A stretch of 64,000 nucleotides of DNA. It comes from Lytechinus pictus (taxonomy: Eukaryota > Echinodermata > Echinoidea > Temnopleuroida > Toxopneustidae). Location of the stretch: assembly GCF_037042905.1 (NCBI RefSeq), contig NC_087253.1, positions 7,452,501 through 7,516,500 of the forward strand, in the 5' to 3' direction. A program made the position numbers and the translations under genes. The notes beneath the pieces are model-generated. The model ran no database searches and was not told the DNA's origin. It saw only the letters and a list, made by a program, of their open reading frames with translations. This document shows positions 58,601 through 64,000 of this stretch, in pieces (positions within the stretch are counted from its first letter, which is position 1; each line of letters opens with the position of its first letter).

Positions 58601-60795
58601 ATGACGTGCATATAATATTGTAAAACTGTAAAATTTAATAATTTCATCATTCATTATCAGATTTGGATGAGGTTTTTAGCATTTTACTCGGTGAAGTTAA
58701 CTTTATTCAACTAAAAACAATTATTTTCAACCAGGAGTACCACTTTAATGCTAGTCGTATCAATTCACTGAATACAATATAAAGGAAACCGTCACTGCAA
58801 GAATCCCGGTTTTCAAATTACACCAGCCTGATATACAGTGCGTTCCAGAAAAAAAACGAAACCGAGATTTATCATAACTTAATCACAAATAAAATAGACA
58901 AGTGACCTAGTCAAACCCAAATACAGCCCGCCAAGTGACTTTTTGGTATCCCCTCTTCAAATTGGTTTTGCTCACTCAAGCGTGAATGAAAAATTATGTC
59001 CACACGAGAGAGGTGTTAAACCAACACCGGTTTAGCGTTAGACTAACACCAATTTGGCATTTGAACAACACCAAATCAGTGCTAAACCAATGCTGGTTCG
59101 TTTCTTAAATAATGTTGTTTCAACGCTTCTCTGGTGTTTTCCGATATTTATACCCGGTTGGTGTTAAATCAACACCGTTGTTTTTGCAGTGTGTAAGCTT
59201 TAATTTCATCAATAAAACAATTATGTTGAGGTGTACATCCTTAGATGGTTACTCGTCGGTCGAGGTCTTTCCATACCAGCATAAATAAAGCCGGATGCGT
59301 TATGAAAATCACACCAGTAATGTATGTCAGTATAATTCCCTGACAATTAATTCAGCACACAATAAATTAAGAAAAGAAAACAAATTATATGTTTTAAATG
59401 GCCCTAAAAAGACCCAAACGGATTGGATTAATGACATTGTGCAATCCGACTTTAGTTCACTACATTATCATAAAACATGGATTGTGATGACCGTAATGAT
59501 GCAAACATTTTGAAAGTTGGATTTTCATGTTAATTTCAAGTTGCCTTGGTTTCTTTCAAAGCGCAAAGTTATGAGCGTCTGAAAAAGCATCCAAACTTGT
59601 ATTGCGATCATCTCAAAATCGTGTTTTGGAGACCAGCCGTGGCCTGGCTGGTTTGTAAAATAATTAAGTACATGATATGGAACCAGAATTTAGAATGAAT
59701 CAACTTTTAAGACTTTGATACAATCCTATATACGTTATATCTGCGCTACATTCATAATAACTTAACTAAATCAAGTGGTATTGCACAACGCCTAGTTTCA
59801 AGTCTTGCTATTTTTTTCACGCTAATTTGAAACATATTTTTTGTCTTCTTATCTTATAGCGCGCTGAATGAATTTCCGAGGATGATGAGACATATTATTT
59901 TGCTTTAAATTCCCTTTTGCTTATTCCACAATTTGATAATTGCATGGCGAAGTAACAATTATTTTTAGCATTCGCCGTAGAAAATACTCTATATATAAAC
60001 ATACGAATAAAAGCTGTACAACGATAATCAGTAATTTTCTAAAATGACAACTTGTGATTAAAATCGTGATTAAATTCCTTGAAGGAATTTAATCACGAGG
60101 GGAATAATGTAGCCGTGCTATACCTGAAATAACATAATGAATAAAGCCTAAAAAGGTAAAGTACGCGATTCATTAGGTGTATTAATCGGACTCCTTCACC
60201 CACCAAGGGCATGACCTTCCTTCTAAATACAATTTTTTTTTCTAATGGTAATGAAAAATAGAACTCCAGTATGGAATCACTACGCAACAACCCGACACCT
60301 TGGATTCTTTAGAACGTTAAATAATATTCTTACCGCAAACATGATCATAAACAGGATAATATAACATCAATTTGACATATGAAATTTGGCAACACAATTT
60401 ATTGCTGTACTAGGGTTTTTTTATTTTGCTTTGATTTTCGCAGTGTATAGGCTAAAACGCTAAAAGTCTTGACCCCATTGGCACTCGTATTAAACTCTTT
60501 ATTGAACCGTGTTAGTTACAAACAACATTTAAATGAAGGAAAATGAAACTTCAATCAGTTGTTTATCAAAGGGTATTCACATAGAGAAACTTTGCTTTCA
60601 AGTGCGTTCTTTGTTTTCTTTCATTTCTGTATTTCATTATGTGCTTTACTTTGCAATTTTTTTTAAAGTTGAAATTGGAAAAAATATATCAATACATTCA
60701 CTCAATCAAATAAACATACTTGCTGCTTGGCTGAATACTATTCTTGTCAAGATCCAGACGGAGAATAGTCGATGTAGAACATTAACCTTGGCCAT
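27495..60795 (-). CDS. Gene B: SRCR-ShKT-LRR seven-transmembrane receptor (LGR-like), 15 exons
   Basis: Predicted 862-aa cell-surface receptor: signal peptide (1-23), group A SRCR (26-130), ShKT (131-172), Cys-containing hinge (173-232), LRR region (233-473), LGR-type juxtamembrane cysteines and rhodopsin-family 7TM (about 510-820), Lys/Ser-rich tail. Exons: 60795-60720, 58301-57987, 56763-56638, 55020-54952, 52319-52266, 50007-49953, 49504-49283, 48606-48535, 46289-46218, 35065-34994, 34320-34249, 33562-33491, 33102-33031, 32113-32042, 28662-27495. Phases run 1 through exons 1-5 and 2 from exon 6 on; the total is 2589 nt, an exact multiple of three. Repeated 72-nt phase-2 LRR exons and a single 7TM exon are the hallmark of LGR/RXFP genes. 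The ligand is unknown, and a relaxin-receptor-like type C LGR is the nearest family. An LDLa domain, usual there, is absent. Confidence 0.83.
28975..29555. mobile_element. Foldback MITE, about 580 bp
   Basis: The left end TAAATGGAAATCCAGCC and the block GTGAAAGTTTGAAAGAAATTG are inverted at 29440-29555 (GGTTGGATTCCCCTTT, CAATATTGTCCAAACTTTCAC). Lies in the last intron of gene B. Confidence 0.78.
29560..31730. other. Gene B last intron, no exon seen
   Basis: Poly-T/poly-G and poly-A tracts (30660-30678, 31003-31018) and short open stretches without splice support. Confidence 0.35.
31733..31960. mobile_element. Foldback element next to poly-G tract
   Basis: Poly-G at about 31731-31747. Arms 31794-31868 and 31887-31960 are reverse complements (CCGGAACTGCGGTGG, CCAATATAAATCTTCAT, TTGCGTCTTCGGAAT) with a small centre near 31878. 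About 167 bp. Confidence 0.85.
32042..32113 (-). CDS. Gene B exon 14: LRR repeat (last before 7TM)
   Basis: 72 nt, phase 2-2, acceptor CCCTCAG and donor CT/GTGAGT. Encodes LLTNNHIHVIEGHAFDSL then TKLEYL. It leads directly into STSDNRLCC of the 7TM exon, as in other LGRs. Confidence 0.88.
32335..32632 (+). mobile_element. tRNA-derived SINE, full length
   Basis: tRNA-like head with A box (GTGGCCCAGTGGATTAGTCT) and B box (GGGTTCGAATCCC), body CCCAGGTGAGGTAAATGGGT and AAAGCCAGGGTAATTATG, AAGCGCTATATAAGCAAGTA and an ATTATTATT tail. Confidence 0.9.
33031..33102 (-). CDS. Gene B exon 13: LRR repeat
   Basis: 72 nt, phase 2-2, acceptor CCGTAG and donor CT/GTAAGT. Encodes NLSSNLINTLRSEVFTGL then RSLQYL, a typical 24-residue LRR. 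Confidence 0.9.
33491..33562 (-). CDS. Gene B exon 12: LRR repeat
   Basis: 72 nt, phase 2-2, acceptor ACATTCAG and donor TT/GTAAGT. Encodes YLQSNNISDIQVGAFSDL then QNLKIL. Confidence 0.9.
33675..33755. repeat. TG-rich microsatellite
   Basis: Interrupted TATATGTGTG / GTGTGTGGG runs; the apparent ORF across it is an artefact. Confidence 0.9.
34249..34320 (-). CDS. Gene B exon 11: LRR repeat
   Basis: 72 nt, phase 2-2, acceptor AATAACAG and donor CT/GTAAGT. Encodes ALFNNEIIGIDKGVFDGL then HELQFL. Confidence 0.9.
34994..35065 (-). CDS. Gene B exon 10: LRR repeat
   Basis: 72 nt, phase 2-2, acceptor TTCTCAAG and donor CT/GTAAGT. Encodes EMNNNELVHLQPGVFFGL then NNLREL. The intron 5' of it (to 46218) is 11 kb and full of inserted elements. 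Confidence 0.9.
35919..37578 (-). mobile_element. 5'-truncated LINE, CR1-like
   Basis: Carries the C-terminal part of an RT ORF (36454-37578), a roughly 500-bp 3' UTR with a stem-loop (36011-36095) and an (ATA)n tail on the minus strand at 35926-35942. Everything 5' of the RT palm is missing. Inserted in gene B's largest intron in the same orientation as the gene. Confidence 0.85.
36454..37578 (-). pseudogene. LINE reverse transcriptase, C-terminal part
   Basis: 374 codons, uninterrupted but 5'-truncated. Contains AAFLDMSQAFDRMAHNILL, SSGVPQGSCLGPLLFNLFIND, the active-site LFADDILLYR, FKYLGITIS and the C-terminal PAWHPNT and RFPRIWNALS blocks. The endonuclease and RT fingers are absent, so no autonomous retrotransposition is expected. 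The retained frame suggests a recent insertion. Confidence 0.88.
37680..37900. repeat. TAGTCAAAT / AACTAG repeat fragment
   Basis: ATCTAGTCAAATAATTAACTAG, CCAGTCAAGT and AATCAGTCAATTT resemble the array at 44690-45022. Confidence 0.45.
38155..38360. repeat. Large palindrome with GC-rich centre
   Basis: Arms GAAGTTCGTGCAGGCTCC and CCGCTACACTACGCTTCACC are inverted at 38283-38352 (GGTGAAGCGTAGTGTAGCGG, GGAGCCTGCACGAACTTC), with AACCCAG...CTGGGTT around the centre GCCGGCCCGCGGCCCGGCG near 38260. Confidence 0.88.
38460..39560. repeat. Dense AGATCT / TCTAGA / AACGTT palindromic-hexamer region
   Basis: Many copies of AGATCTAACGTTAGATCT-like strings (38480-38770) and overlapping CTAGATCTAGATCTAG (39290-39560). 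All hexamers are self-complementary. Short outliers occur at 2990-3005 and 51845-51860. Confidence 0.85.
38851..39078. mobile_element. Foldback MITE, about 230 bp
   Basis: GGCCCGGTCTATTCTCAGTC with CAAAAGAGGTT is inverted as AACCTCTTTTGAGAATACGGGCC at the right. Inner arms CCATGGT and GCAGATTA / TAAATCTGCA also pair. Sits inside the palindromic-hexamer region. Confidence 0.8.
39640..39815. repeat. Interspersed repeat, copy 1 (pair with 53195-53345)
   Basis: Shared blocks ATTTCACGAA, TATCAGATCTCGATCC / TACCAGATCTATATCC, CAATTAAG, CAGACTTTCTCAT and AAATCAGTGTT in the same order and orientation. Confidence 0.7.
40314..42861 (+). pseudogene. SAMD3-like C-terminal remnant, nested antisense in gene B intron
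   Basis: Three splice-bounded segments resemble the C-terminal region of the multicopy SAMD3-like family. Segment a, 40314-40444: IQQDFRILYPEVADKLFLEW, then a stop at 40404 unless a frameshift is assumed. Segment b, 41159-41300: AAEVETMALLVLPQIVPPGM. Segment c, 42535-42861: LPEYLENFQQKQPFVLALGD, QVFVICDGAALEVSLIHGVD, then a stop. Acceptors (TTATTCCAG, TTGTGCAG, CTTTCAG) and donors (CGGTAAGA, CAGTAAGA) are present, but phases do not join (a stop, then 1-in/2-out, then 0-in). No SAM domain or 5' part is seen. Family assignment is from remembered consensus; it could instead be a partial live gene with unseen exons. Confidence 0.55.
43860..44125. repeat. Interspersed repeat with G/C tracts
   Basis: Starts GTGGCGGCACCAGAATTTTT and ends GGGGCAATTGCCCCCCCCCC. 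The start recurs at 33377-33400 (GTGGTGCCACCAGGATTTTT). Not coding. Confidence 0.55.
44691..45022. mobile_element. Repeat/MITE built of tandem ~93-bp units, ending TTTTTAGAGTG
   Basis: Two adjacent units (44701-44793 and 44794-44885) share GAATATCAGTG-AAGTG and AGAAAT-A-A-AGT-A. The right end has GACTAGATATCAGTC and the TTTTTTAGAGTGT terminus shared with other MITEs here. Confidence 0.55.
45870..45900. repeat. (CA)n microsatellite
   Basis: ACACACAC run, with a second at 46030-46050. Confidence 0.9.
46218..46289 (-). CDS. Gene B exon 9: LRR repeat
   Basis: 72 nt, phase 2-2, acceptor TTCTACAG and donor CT/GTAAGT. Encodes ILGTNNIREIRNTAFTGL then EQLQYL. Confidence 0.9.
46993..47243 (-). mobile_element. 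tRNA-derived SINE of a second family
   Basis: Minus-strand head GGTGCCTCAATGGTAGAGCG with B box GGGTTCGATCC, body differing from the other SINEs, tail (ATT)n at 46999-47012. The head resembles a complete tRNA sequence but is followed directly by SINE body. Confidence 0.8.
48164..48266. repeat. Dispersed ~100-bp repeat, copy 1
   Basis: GGTTTCTTTCAAAGCGC-like start, GAGCGTCTGAAAAA, CATCCAAACTT, and TTTGGAGACCAGCCG; the same order is at 59548-59655. Confidence 0.75.
48535..48606 (-). CDS. Gene B exon 8: LRR repeat
   Basis: 72 nt, phase 2-2, acceptor TATACAG and donor CT/GTGAGT. Encodes FLFDMYLLSIEDNAFIGF then PRLQTL. Confidence 0.88.
48690..48835. repeat. (GAA)n purine-rich microsatellite
   Basis: About 145 nt of AGAAG/AGGAG units on the plus strand. 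Confidence 0.92.
49283..49504 (-). CDS. Gene B exon 7: N-terminal part of LRR region
   Basis: 222 nt, phase 2-2, acceptor GGCGCAG and donor TT/GTAAGT, open in the required frame. Encodes 73 complete codons with NLSNERTRTSLSAFGL (a possible N-glycosylation site), an acidic helical stretch AVDQDIDKALKQLAGL and LHNLELHPEHILSRQSQ. It is three LRR exons in length but matches the LRR consensus only at its end, so it is probably an LRR cap plus a helical region. Confidence 0.72.
49609..49737. mobile_element. Small foldback MITE
   Basis: GACCCGTTTTATAAAG and TTGACAACTA pair with CTTTATGAAACAGGCAC and TAGTTGTCA. About 130 bp. Confidence 0.7.
49953..50007 (-). CDS. Gene B exon 6: hinge segment (phase shift exon)
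   Basis: 55 nt, entered at phase 1 (acceptor TTGCAG) and left at phase 2 (donor TAT/GTAAGT). It is the exon that links the phase 1 N-terminal exons to the phase 2 LRR exons. Encodes GVLCVPTPIAPTPSSVRC. The frame is forced by its neighbours; a competing donor (GTATGT) four bases upstream would break it. Confidence 0.6.
50342..50870 (-). mobile_element. Non-autonomous DNA transposon, inverted copy 2 (partial)
   Basis: Reverse complement of most of 55352-55830: shared blocks include GGTCCACTTTGGCAA, CATCGTGTTGCTTCG, TCACCTCTTTGAG and CCCCCTCACACCTGACC. The segment matching 55830-55972 is absent. Confidence 0.8.
52266..52319 (-). CDS. Gene B exon 5: short hinge exon
   Basis: 54 nt, phase 1-1, acceptor AACACAG and donor CAAG/GTAAAT. 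Encodes ETKCIPAVDICVTAGWYQ, again a Cys pair. Accepted because its splice sites, phase and Cys content all fit. Similar short exons could occur by chance. Confidence 0.55.
53195..53345. repeat. Interspersed repeat, copy 2
   Basis: Matches 39640-39815 in order and orientation (CAGACTTTCTCATGAAATC, ACAATTAAG). Confidence 0.65.
54952..55020 (-). CDS. Gene B exon 4: short Cys-pair segment
   Basis: 69 nt, phase 1-1, acceptor TTTACAG and donor AATG/GTAAGA. Encodes SLSLLPEEEKCVTGHCFLDS; the gene A exon 4 has the same Cys spacing and end. Confidence 0.78.
55352..55972 (+). mobile_element. Non-autonomous DNA transposon, about 620 bp
   Basis: Terminal inverted repeats GAGCCCCCTCACACCTGACC at the left and GGTTAGGTGTGTGGGGCC at the right. 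No ORF for a transposase. An inverted partial copy lies 4.5 kb away at 50342-50870. Confidence 0.82.
56066..56333. mobile_element. MITE, GGGTCCTGTC family, copy 2
   Basis: Ends CAGGGTCCTGTCTTACAAAG and CTTTGTAAGACAGGGCCC are inverted repeats. Matches 17846-18127. Confidence 0.85.
56638..56763 (-). CDS. Gene B exon 3: ShKT domain
   Basis: 42 codons, phase 1-1, acceptor AACCCAG and donor AATG/GTAAGT. Six-Cys ShKT pattern: CQDVNPNC, EQWASQGAC, ESYPGEILPVC, QSSCDQC. An extracellular disulphide-rich module placed right after the SRCR domain. Confidence 0.9.
56957..57138. mobile_element. MITE with CACTCTAAAAA / TTTTTTAGAGTG ends
   Basis: Terminal inverted repeats plus internal TTTTTACCCAATATTGGGTAA and ACATGCATGTTTGCTGGG / CCAACATGCATGTTGCC pairs. 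About 180 bp. Confidence 0.85.
57430..57480. repeat. (GA)n / poly-G low-complexity tract
   Basis: GAGAGAGAGAG followed by a run of G. Confidence 0.9.
57987..58301 (-). CDS. Gene B exon 2: SRCR domain
   Basis: 315 nt, phase 1-1, acceptor TTTCCAAG/ATG and donor CTCAG/GTACGT. Group A SRCR with six Cys: RVEVRINGTWGTLCDDSF, AICRSLGF, LRCNG, FMECP, GCGSN and GVRCS. Two Gly-Trp-Gly/Leu core positions and the NEAGVRC end are intact. The intron sequence just before the acceptor (TCTCAAATATTTCCAAG) is identical in gene A. Confidence 0.93.
58540..58752. mobile_element. Half copy of the ATATGCAC foldback family
   Basis: Reverse orientation relative to 2458-2745: CATCATCG, AAATATTCATGATGACGTGC, TTTAGCATTTTACTC and AGGAGTACCACTTTAA. 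Confidence 0.6.
58998..59191. mobile_element. MITE, GGTGTT/AACACC family, copy 2
   Basis: Repeated GGTGTTA / AACACC strings and right end AACACCGTTGTTTTTGCAGTG as at 24196. The left CACTG end is missing. Confidence 0.65.
59548..59655. repeat. Dispersed ~100-bp repeat, copy 2
   Basis: Same order of blocks as 48164-48266 (GGTTTCTTTCAAAGCGC, GAGCGTCTGAAAAAGCATCC, TTTTGGAGACCAGCCG). Confidence 0.75.
60720..60795 (-). CDS. Gene B exon 1: signal peptide
   Basis: 76 nt from ATG 60795 to donor GCAA/GTATGT (phase 1). Encodes MAKVNVLHRLFSVWILTRIV then FSQAA: a basic n-region, a hydrophobic core and a plausible cleavage after the Ser-Gln-Ala region. Homologous to gene A exon 1, and the phase fits exon 2 exactly. 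Intron 1 is about 2.4 kb here and 1.3 kb in gene A. Confidence 0.75.
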
Positions 60796-61589
60796 GATGT
60801 TTCTCCTGTTTATTTTCGATAAAAACCCGGCTTCTCTATTACGACGTACATGTAGATACCACGACTTGACGGAAACTTTAATTGAGGCCTATCCACTCAA
60901 TGACTGTCATCGAATACCATATGAACAGGTATGTTCAAAGTAGTAATCAAACGTAAGCGGATGATACTGGTAGTTGCATATATTACGGATATTCAAGTTC
61001 ACGGAAGAGGTGGTTAAGATGACCCAGTTTTTTTTTTTTAATGTTCTTAAAGCTCAATCCATATATATATATGTTGTATGTGTATGTGTGTGTATGTGTG
61101 TACATATATACAACGAGAGAGGCGTGAATATTTGTACCAATCGCTCTGATCGTGGTTTATAATATATGTGTGAAGAGTATAATCAAGGAAGAAGGAAGTA
61201 TACACTACGTACTACAGCTTTCGGCTCAGGCCTTCTTCAGTTTTAATTTGCTAACCAATAGTAGAACGAACATAATGGTAAACAATAGTAAATTTAAGCA
61301 AAACCAAAACAAATATGCTAAATTTTATGGTAATTACACGGAATACCAAAGGATCATACCCAGCAGAAAGGAAAAGTAAAGTAAAAAAGTACCTGAAATG
61401 GGTCATGGCAAATTCTTCTAAAGTATCGTTGTGTTGTCTACAGTGGGTGTGTTATTTGCAAAGTAAAATGTATTAACAACGAGCAAAGAGGCTTACAGAA
61501 AAATAAAGTAAAATGGATACATTTCAGCAGACCTGATAAACAATACAAGGTAGAAGACAATGGCTTAACGTAGGATATATGGTAATATA

Positions 61590-61612
61590 TATATATATAT
61601 ATCGATATATTT
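61590..61612. repeat. Short (TA)n tract
   Basis: ATATATAT run near a second short TA tract. Confidence 0.85.
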
Positions 61613-62019
61613 ATAAATATATGGGGGTACCGATGTAAATTTGAAAAGCGAAATCAAAAGTTTCACCAGAATACGAAGGTCATTTTTGTGCATTTTTCAA
61701 TGTTTACACATATTCCAGAATAACTGGGGTGCTGCCTCTTGAGAATAATACACGCAGCATCCCCAAAGAAAGCACCCCAACCCCTAGGGCCATAAAGGAA
61801 ATACATAAAGAAAACGTTTGAGGAATATTCTGGAAATGTGATTTTTCGGTAAATATCATGTAATCTGGTTACTGCGATAGAACTGAACATTTACGTCGTT
61901 GATTAATCAATAAATAATCAATTCAAAAGTATCGATGCAAATTAACTCGTCCTAGATATATAAATAAATGACGTCTTAATTACGTCATAATGATATGGTA
62001 AATCAATTAATGATATGAA

Positions 62020-62530
62020 ACCCTACACTGTGATAACACTATGAACGCATGCAAGGTTTGAAAATAGCTCATAATTACACTGTGGTAAGCGCACGAATCA
62101 CTGTGTGTTCAGGATGCCAAATCTGTGGGTATAATATGTGGTAAATTCATTATCTGAACTCTCACAGTGTAACAACACTATGAACACAGGGTGCACACAT
62201 ATGTGGGTGAATAGGTGGTTAAAAAGGGGGTCTGAGGTCCCACACTGTGACCACATAGTTTCCACACAATTGCGACGGTCAACTATGTGAACACACTTTG
62301 GCAACACTATGAACACATGGTTTACACATAGTTCAATGCATAACACACCGTGTTATATTCGTGCATCTCTGTGTTCGGAATGCCAACTATAAGAATAATG
62401 ATGTGGTTTATCATGTGATCTAAAGTCCCACACTGTGACAACACTGTTACTACATATTGAACAAACAATTTACACATATTCAACTATGTGAATACACTGT
62501 AGCAACACTGTGTTTGTTCCATAAGGGGTA
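62020..62530. repeat. Degenerate tandem repeat, ACACTGTGA...AACACTATGAACACA
   Basis: The unit CACACTGTGACAACACTATG recurs at about 62022, 62160, 62240, 62302 and 62432. A longer block (TGTGTTCAGGATGCCAA / TGTGTTCGGAATGCCAA) repeats with a spacing of about 266 bp. Confidence 0.75.
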
Positions 62531-62944
62531 TATATGGCTTAATAAATTAAAACAACATGTATTATCAACCGGTTGAATGTAAACTCATTTTATTTTTCAA
62601 CTAATTTAAATTTAAGCTCTGACAGCTTTCCAGATTTATGTAAGCTTTATGTTGTGCAGTGTACATGAGACTCTGACGTGTGTTTTTTTTTCTGAATTAA
62701 TTGTTCCAAATTCCTTACATTGATCATAATTATTCTCAGTTTACATCAATGAATTTGTAAAACTTGCTTTTGGTCATATATTGCGGGGGGGGGGGGGGGG
62801 CAGTAATCTCTTGTCTCAATCATAGTGTTGGCTTTTCAGCCTACATGTATAGGGTCTAATCAAACTTAATTTATATGCCAATAATTTTGTATACATGCAT
62901 GCTAAATCATTTATTGCACAGCGCCCTCTTCATTCAGATTGTGT

Positions 62945-63293
62945 CAATCTGGGCACGTGCTCACATTTAATTATTATTCGAAATAATTTTTTTTTTCTCG
63001 TGAGCTCTACTTCTACCCAGGTTGACACTTCTTCTTTTTAATTCTTTATTTGATTCTAATTTAATTTGTTGTCATCTCCAACAACTATATAGTTGTATTT
63101 TACTATTTTGTAGTACATGTATGTATGTTATCTTTGTAAAGTCACATGGATTGGAAAGGAAGACCTTCGGGTTATAATTATTTAGTTAATCTTTTTCCTT
63201 TCCCGGCATCCATGTGACTCTCCTATTCCTATTGTTTGTATATGTTGTTTATGTATTTGATTATGCCGAATAAATAATAATAATAATAATAAT
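62945..63293 (+). mobile_element. LINE- or SINE-like 3' end with stem-loop and (AAT)n tail
   Basis: GTCACATGGAT (63141-63151) pairs with ATCCATGTGAC (63208-63218) and GGAAAGGAA (63153-63161) with TTCCTTTCC (63195-63203). The segment ends CCGAATAAATAATAATAAT. Left boundary uncertain; no ORF is left. Confidence 0.6.
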
Positions 63294-63369
63294 ATATATA
63301 TGTATATATATGTGTGTGTGTGTGGGTGTGTGTATGTGTGTGTGTTTGACAAAATAATGCTGATGATAA

Positions 63370-63435
63370 TGATTTGATTGCCAATAAAGTTTTTATTAAT
63401 AACAACTAATAAAAAATTTATTGGCAATCAAAGCA
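63370..63435. repeat. Inverted repeat GATTGCCAATAAA
   Basis: GATTGCCAATAAAGTTTTTA is followed by its near inverse AAAAATTTATTGGCAATC. Stem-loop of about 60 bp next to microsatellites. Confidence 0.75.
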
Positions 63436-63489
63436 TTTTCATCAGAATTATTGTGTTACCTTACCGAAGCCAATACGTGAAACTTAAAG

Positions 63490-63538
63490 AAACATATATA
63501 CATGTATATATATATATATATATATATGCATATATGTA

Positions 63539-63580
<42 letters not shown>
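63490..63580. repeat. (TA)n microsatellite, interrupted
   Basis: TA repeats with ATGTATA interruptions; the tyrosine/isoleucine ORFs here are artefacts. Confidence 0.95.
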
Positions 63581-63581
<1 letters not shown>

Positions 63582-63704
63582 TGGCCGAAAGCTCGCAATA
63601 AAAGAGATACTTGGAAGCTACGTCTAGCGTTAATGCTTGATTTATTTACGCCTATACGTAGAGCATGACGCGCTGCAATACACGTTGTGCAAAGGGCCCT
63701 CTTC

Positions 63705-63707
<3 letters not shown>

Positions 63708-63744
<37 letters not shown>

Positions 63745-63747
63745 TAC

Positions 63748-63812
<65 letters not shown>
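63708..63812. repeat. (TA)n microsatellite, about 100 nt
   Basis: Long TA run with a few CA interruptions. Open in all frames as repeated Y-I, not coding. Confidence 0.95.
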
Positions 63813-63813
<1 letters not shown>

Positions 63814-64000
63814 TTGTTTATTTAGTAGGGACATTTTTTATCATCATCGCACATCTTAATCTGATTGCCAAAAACGGGATGTATATTATGTATACCATCA
63901 GCGATATTGGCATTCAACGTGCAATCTTTCCTTCTAATTTCAAGTCGTGTCAAGGCATCCGTTCCCCTTTAACTATTACTTATAATAAAAAATAACTTGT

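Noticed and set aside
60533-60943. 136-codon plus-strand open frame
   Set aside because: Opposite strand of the gene B signal-peptide exon, with no domain.
63637-63995. Tyrosine/isoleucine-repeat proteins
   Set aside because: Translation of (TA)n microsatellite in several frames and both strands.

Overview
This is animal nuclear DNA: AT-rich, with long introns, GT-AG splice signals, (TA)n and (AAT)n microsatellites, LINEs, tRNA-derived SINEs and many foldback MITEs. SRCR domains, an LGR-type GPCR and tRNA SINEs ending in ATT repeats suggest an invertebrate deuterostome, most likely an echinoderm such as a sea urchin. The species cannot be fixed from the sequence alone.

The main content is a minus-strand receptor gene (gene B, 60795 down to 27495). 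It can be assembled from 15 exons whose splice phases agree throughout and sum to exactly 863 codons (862 aa). The product is a signal peptide, a group A SRCR domain, a ShKT domain, a short Cys-containing hinge on three small exons, a leucine-rich ectodomain and an intronless 7TM domain. The LRR part has one 222-nt exon and seven 72-nt exons, each one 24-residue repeat bounded by phase 2 introns, which is the LGR/RXFP gene pattern. I know of no described receptor with SRCR + ShKT + LRR + 7TM. A second partial set (gene A, 16099 down to 11558) on the same strand repeats the first four exons with identical phases and sizes. No LRR or 7TM exons for it were found here. Gene A lies downstream of gene B and abuts a LINE.

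Other genes: a small two-coding-exon minus-strand gene near the left end (1069-3260; 83 aa, unrecognised, with an in-frame uORF), and a plus-strand SAMD3-like C-terminal remnant (40314-42861) nested antisense in the 11-kb intron of gene B.

Layout: 1-3.3 kb small gene C and promoter-like CpG-rich DNA; 4.3-11.2 kb LINE with intact ORF1 and ORF2; 11.5-16.1 kb gene A; 16-27 kb repeats, SINEs, foldback elements and a decayed LINE; 27.5-60.8 kb gene B, with introns holding a truncated LINE, the SAMD3-like remnant, palindromes and several transposon families; 61-64 kb microsatellites, a degenerate tandem repeat and a LINE/SINE-like 3' end. No rRNA, CRISPR or prokaryotic features were seen. Individual tRNA-like sequences belong to SINEs.
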